Assembly (NCBI GenBank): GCA_036258055.1 | Contig: DATAEK010000366.1 | Location: 1 to 8,706, forward strand | DNA: 8,706 nucleotides | Direction: 5' to 3' | DNA from: DATAEK01 sp036258055 | Lineage (GTDB): Bacteria > Acidobacteriota > Vicinamibacteria > Vicinamibacterales > 2-12-FULL-66-21 | The notes under the pieces: model-generated | The model's input: the letters and a program-made list of their open reading frames with translations, nothing else | The model's database searches: none | What the model was told of the DNA's origin: nothing | In this document: one piece after another, positions 6,746-8,706 of the stretch | Position numbering within the stretch: the stretch's first letter is position 1 | Layout: the number at the start of each line of letters is the position of its first letter | Made by a program: the position numbers and the translations under genes

Positions 6746-7627
6746 TTATGTCCTCGAGATCGATGGCTTTCGAGCCACCAAGAGCAGATGTGCGCTGACA
6801 CCCAGCAAAGACGGCTCTGATTCGAAGATGCGCGCGACCCGCAGCAGATCAGCACGACGACGTGCGTCCTGCAGTCGTTCGTTCACGTCTGGAAGCAGCC
6901 AACCCGGACCCTCGATGCCGAAGAGCCCATCAACGATGAGTCCATTTTCGCGGACCTCTGCGCTGAAGTCCTCAGGGCGATGAAAGTAGGAAGTCGTGAA
7001 GTAGTCGAGCCGGCTGGTGGGGTTCCGGTGCTGTCCTTCCCGGATGTCGTTGTCGACGATCGCGACGAAGTCAGGGTCTTGAAAGAGATCGCGCACGAGA
7101 CCGTCCAACGCGGAGGCCCAGCGCGAGATCGCGGCCGCAAACAGACGCCCGCCGGGCTTGAGCACCCGTGCCGCTTCAGCGAGCGTACGGGCACGATCCG
7201 CGACAGTCGTCAGATGGTACAGCGGGCCCAGGAGAAGGACGATATCGGCTGTTGCATCAGAAAAGCTCATCGCCCGTGCGTCACCGATCTCACAGGACGC
7301 AAGAGGCCGCGAACGTGTGGCGCTCCGCCGCCGCGCTTCAGCGACGAGCCGTGGTACTGGATCGAGCAAGTGCACCGCATATCCCGCCTCCGCCAGCCAG
7401 AGCGCATACGCTCCGGCGGCGCCGCCGACGTCGACGACCGTCGCGGGTGCGGCCGGCGCGTACCGTTGAATCAGTTCTCTGGTCCGGAGTGCTTCAAGAA
7501 GAAACGGGCCGTGTTCGAGGCGGCTCTCCTCTGCGGTCTGCTGATAGAAGTCGGCAATTCTCGAATCCAGTTCAGGTGGCCCAGCATCCACGGATTCAAC
7601 CTCGCTCGGGCTCGAGCATGAACCCAC
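6746..7627 (-). CDS. Class I SAM-dependent methyltransferase
   Basis: A 293-residue soluble enzyme. Residues 22-53 (RIADFYQQ...RLEHGPFLLEALRTRELI) are the lead-in helices of a Methyltransf_11/25-type protein. Motif I is VVDVGGAAGAYALWLA (64-79), the acidic motif II is HLLDPVP (86-92), motif IV is ADIVLLLGPLYHLT (127-140) and motif VI is RVLKPGGRLF (154-163). The C-terminal part (170-290) forms a substrate-covering region with aromatic patches (DYFTTSYFHRPEDF, 208-221). Similar proteins are often annotated as ubiquinone or menaquinone methyltransferases, but nothing here supports that substrate. The start is uncertain: GTG 7627 gives the longest frame, while GTG 7591 (residue 13) has GAGG 8 nt upstream and would remove a low-complexity N-terminus. 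It lies between the ArsR regulator and the aldo/keto reductase genes on one strand. Confidence 0.88.
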   Translation of the reverse strand: MGSCSSPSEVESVDAGPPELDSRIADFYQQTAEESRLEHGPFLLEALRTRELIQRYAPAAPATVVDVGGAAGAYALWLAEAGYAVHLLDPVPRLVAEARRRSATRSRPLASCEIGDARAMSFSDATADIVLLLGPLYHLTTVADRARTLAEAARVLKPGGRLFAAAISRWASALDGLVRDLFQDPDFVAIVDNDIREGQHRNPTSRLDYFTTSYFHRPEDFSAEVRENGLIVDGLFGIEGPGWLLPDVNERLQDARRRADLLRVARIFESEPSLLGVSAHLLLVARKPSISRT

Positions 7628-7678
7628 GCTTTTCCAGAACAGGGACTAGTACTACTTTGTCAGACCTCCGAGTGCGGC

Positions 7679-7712
7679 AAAACGCGGCCCGCTCCGGCAA
7701 GCTAACGCGGGC
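7679..7712 (-). terminator. Weak hairpin plus T-run after the ArsR gene
   Basis: On the minus strand GCCCGC and GCGGGC form a 6-bp stem around 14 nt, followed by CGCG and then TTTT. This sits between the ArsR stop (7752) and the methyltransferase start. The loop is long and the T-run short and offset, so at best it is a partial terminator. Confidence 0.2.
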
Positions 7713-7751
7713 GTGGAAAACGCGCGCTCCGCATCGAGTCTGTCCCCAGGG

Positions 7752-8429
7752 TCATGCAAGCTCCGTCAGGAACCGCGAGCCGCGCGGTGAGATCGCGAGC
7801 ACTCGGCTTCCTGGCGACCGGCGCGCGTAGCGCAGCGCCTCCATCCGTTCGAGCAGCGCCGCGCCGAGCGCGCCAGCGAGGTGCATGCGGCGCTCACTCC
7901 AGTCCAGACACGGACGGCACAGCAGGCGGCGCCGGGCGCGCAACCCGTCGAGGTCGATCCCGATTCGCGCGCACCACGTTTCACCGCCGGCCGTCAGCTT
8001 GAGCCCGCAGTCCTCGCCACCTTTGATAAATCGCTGTTCGCGGAGCCGATCGAGCAGCATCACACCAGCCTCGCCCGCGAGATGGTCGTAGCAGAGCCTG
8101 GCGCGGCGAAGGTCCTCGTCGGCTGGACCGGGCCGCGCCGCGCGGCGGGCTCCTGGCGGCGAGACACGCATGAGCCCCTCGAGTGCCGACGCGATCGCCG
8201 GTGTCGCGAGCCGGTAATAACGATGACGACCCTGGCGCGCGATCGTGAGCAAGCCTCCGTCCGTCATTCGGGTCAGGTGGACGCTGGCAGTGCCGGGCGT
8301 GATGCCCCCTTCGATCGCCAACTCCGTTGCCGTGTGCGCGCGCCCGTCCATGAGCGCGATCAGCATGGCGGCGCGGGTCGGCTCGCCGACCAGCGCGGCA
8401 AAGCTCGCGATGTCCGGTGTGTCAGGCAT
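7752..8429 (-). CDS. ArsR-family winged-helix regulator with Cys-rich C-terminal domain
   Basis: A 225-residue DNA-binding regulator. Residues 8-74 form an ArsR-type winged helix: ASFAALVGEPTRAAMLIALM (8-27), the turn TATELAIEGGITPGTASVHLTRM (33-55) as recognition region, and the wing LTIARQGRHRYYRL (61-74). A linker leads to a second domain with RLCYDHLAGEAGV (111-123) and CRPCLDWSERRMHLAGALG (171-189), containing Cys113, Cys141, Cys153, Cys171 and Cys174. The domain pair and length (about 220 residues rather than about 100) match a known long ArsR subgroup whose ligand is not established. The cysteines could bind metal or sense thiols (inference). I chose ATG 8429 because a leaderless promoter places the RNA start at it; GTG 8462 would lie inside that promoter. 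The gene heads a same-strand run with the methyltransferase and aldo/keto reductase genes. Confidence 0.9.
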   Translation of the reverse strand: MPDTPDIASFAALVGEPTRAAMLIALMDGRAHTATELAIEGGITPGTASVHLTRMTDGGLLTIARQGRHRYYRLATPAIASALEGLMRVSPPGARRAARPGPADEDLRRARLCYDHLAGEAGVMLLDRLREQRFIKGGEDCGLKLTAGGETWCARIGIDLDGLRARRRLLCRPCLDWSERRMHLAGALGAALLERMEALRYARRSPGSRVLAISPRGSRFLTELA

Positions 8430-8464
8430 AGTTTGATCATAGTCAAAGCGTGCTGGTCGCACAA
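8429..8464 (-). promoter_or_regulatory. Leaderless sigma-70-type promoter of the ArsR gene
   Basis: On the minus strand a -10 hexamer TATGAT (8436-8441) lies 17 bp after a weaker -35 TTGTGC (8459-8464). Six bases separate the -10 from ATG 8429, so RNA synthesis would start at or next to the A of the start codon. No Shine-Dalgarno sequence precedes this ATG, as expected for a leaderless message. Confidence 0.5.
8432..8447. promoter_or_regulatory. Dyad TTTGA-N6-TCAAA, candidate ArsR operator
   Basis: TTTGATCATAGTCAAA has perfect 5-bp arms around a 6-bp centre and covers the proposed -10 hexamer of the regulator gene. ArsR-type proteins bind short dyads of this size, so autorepression is plausible. 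Confidence 0.45.
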
Positions 8465-8620
8465 CCGCTAGGATTGGTAGCTGATCCTGGTCGTCGATGA
8501 CATCTTGGCCGACGAAAGGTCGCGGCGGAGTGGGCCGAACCGAGAGGACAGTCGAGCCGGGAGAAAGGACGCTGACGAGCCGGAATCGTCGGTTTTAACG
8601 GCAAATTGGGTAACCCGCTG

Positions 8621-8636
8621 TGGCAGGGCTCTTGCC
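8621..8636 (+). promoter_or_regulatory. Sigma-54 (RpoN) type -24/-12 promoter
   Basis: TGGCAGGGCTCTTGCC matches the consensus TGGCAYGNNNNTTGCW at all fixed positions except the sixth and last bases, with the invariant GG and GC exactly 10 bp apart. Transcription would begin near 8647, about 13 nt before ATG 8660. That leaves just enough leader to include the GAGG ribosome binding site. Confidence 0.65.
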
Positions 8637-8650
8637 TGATTAAGGATACA

Positions 8651-8654
8651 GAGG
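8651..8654 (+). promoter_or_regulatory. Ribosome binding site of the right-edge gene
   Basis: GAGG with a 5-nt spacer to ATG 8660. Confidence 0.55.
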
Positions 8655-8659
8655 CCGCT

Positions 8660-8706
8660 ATGAAGCACAACTCATCATTCCTTACAGCAGCTCTTCTCGC
8701 GGTCCT
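8660..8706 (+). CDS. Start of a secreted or membrane protein (partial, cut by right edge)
   Basis: Only the first 15 codons are present, reading MKHNSSFLTAALLAVL with the last codon incomplete. A Lys/His-containing start followed by a run of Ala, Leu and Val is the beginning of a Sec signal peptide or a first membrane helix, so the product is probably exported. Nothing of the mature protein is visible and no family can be named. The start is supported by GAGG 5 nt upstream and by a sigma-54-type promoter ending 24 bp before it. It is transcribed divergently from the ArsR gene. Confidence 0.65.
   Translation, partial: MKHNSSFLTAALLAV

Larger units (their letters stand above)
8430..8659. other. 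Divergent regulatory region between the ArsR gene and the secreted-protein gene
   Basis: No gene is supported here. It contains the leftward leaderless promoter and dyad, two small inverted repeats (AGGAT-N9-ATCCT at 8470-8488; GACGA-N7-TCGTC at 8574-8590) and the rightward sigma-54-type promoter at 8621-8636. Minus-strand frames covering it would run through these elements and show no family resemblance. Confidence 0.55.

Noticed and set aside
8443..8670. Minus-strand frames of 66-75 codons
   Set aside because: They cover both promoters and show shadow-like composition.

Overview
The window is GC-rich chromosomal DNA that reads most like an Acidobacteriota genome, probably of the Vicinamibacteria type. 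This is inferred from an 804-residue FtsX/MacB-type permease lacking its own ATPase (the ADOP type these bacteria carry in large numbers), a DGPF/YCII protein, heptamer-like intergenic repeats and a sigma-54-type promoter. No rRNA or other sequence here fixes the taxonomy.

Layout, left to right. At 1-587 (minus) lies the N-terminal part of a GSx10DxD nucleotidyltransferase that runs off the left edge. About 370 bp without a convincing gene follow. At 962-3376 (minus) is the large permease, and at 3560-3949 (minus) a DGPF/YCII-family protein. At 4028-4312 there is a noncoding block built from two low-complexity repeats (a TCGGCGY heptad array and a CCTCCG array). At 4313-5074 (minus) is a class I SAM methyltransferase. 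A short intergenic spacer with ATGGGCC heptamers leads to a VOC/glyoxalase-fold protein on the plus strand (5218-5634). It converges on an aldo/keto reductase (5695-6693, minus), preceded by a second SAM methyltransferase (6746-7627, minus) and an ArsR-type regulator (7752-8429, minus). At the right edge a plus-strand secreted or membrane protein starts at 8660 behind a good GG-N10-GC sigma-54 promoter match.

The clearest functional grouping is ArsR regulator, methyltransferase and aldo/keto reductase, all on the minus strand with gaps of 124 (or 160) and 52 bp. The regulator seems to be transcribed from a leaderless promoter whose -10 hexamer lies inside a small dyad, which would suit autorepression. 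The other genes look like independent accessory or housekeeping genes. I found no tRNA, rRNA, CRISPR array, transposase or phage gene. I also found no clear novel multi-gene system; the points worth a second look are regulatory and active-site oddities.
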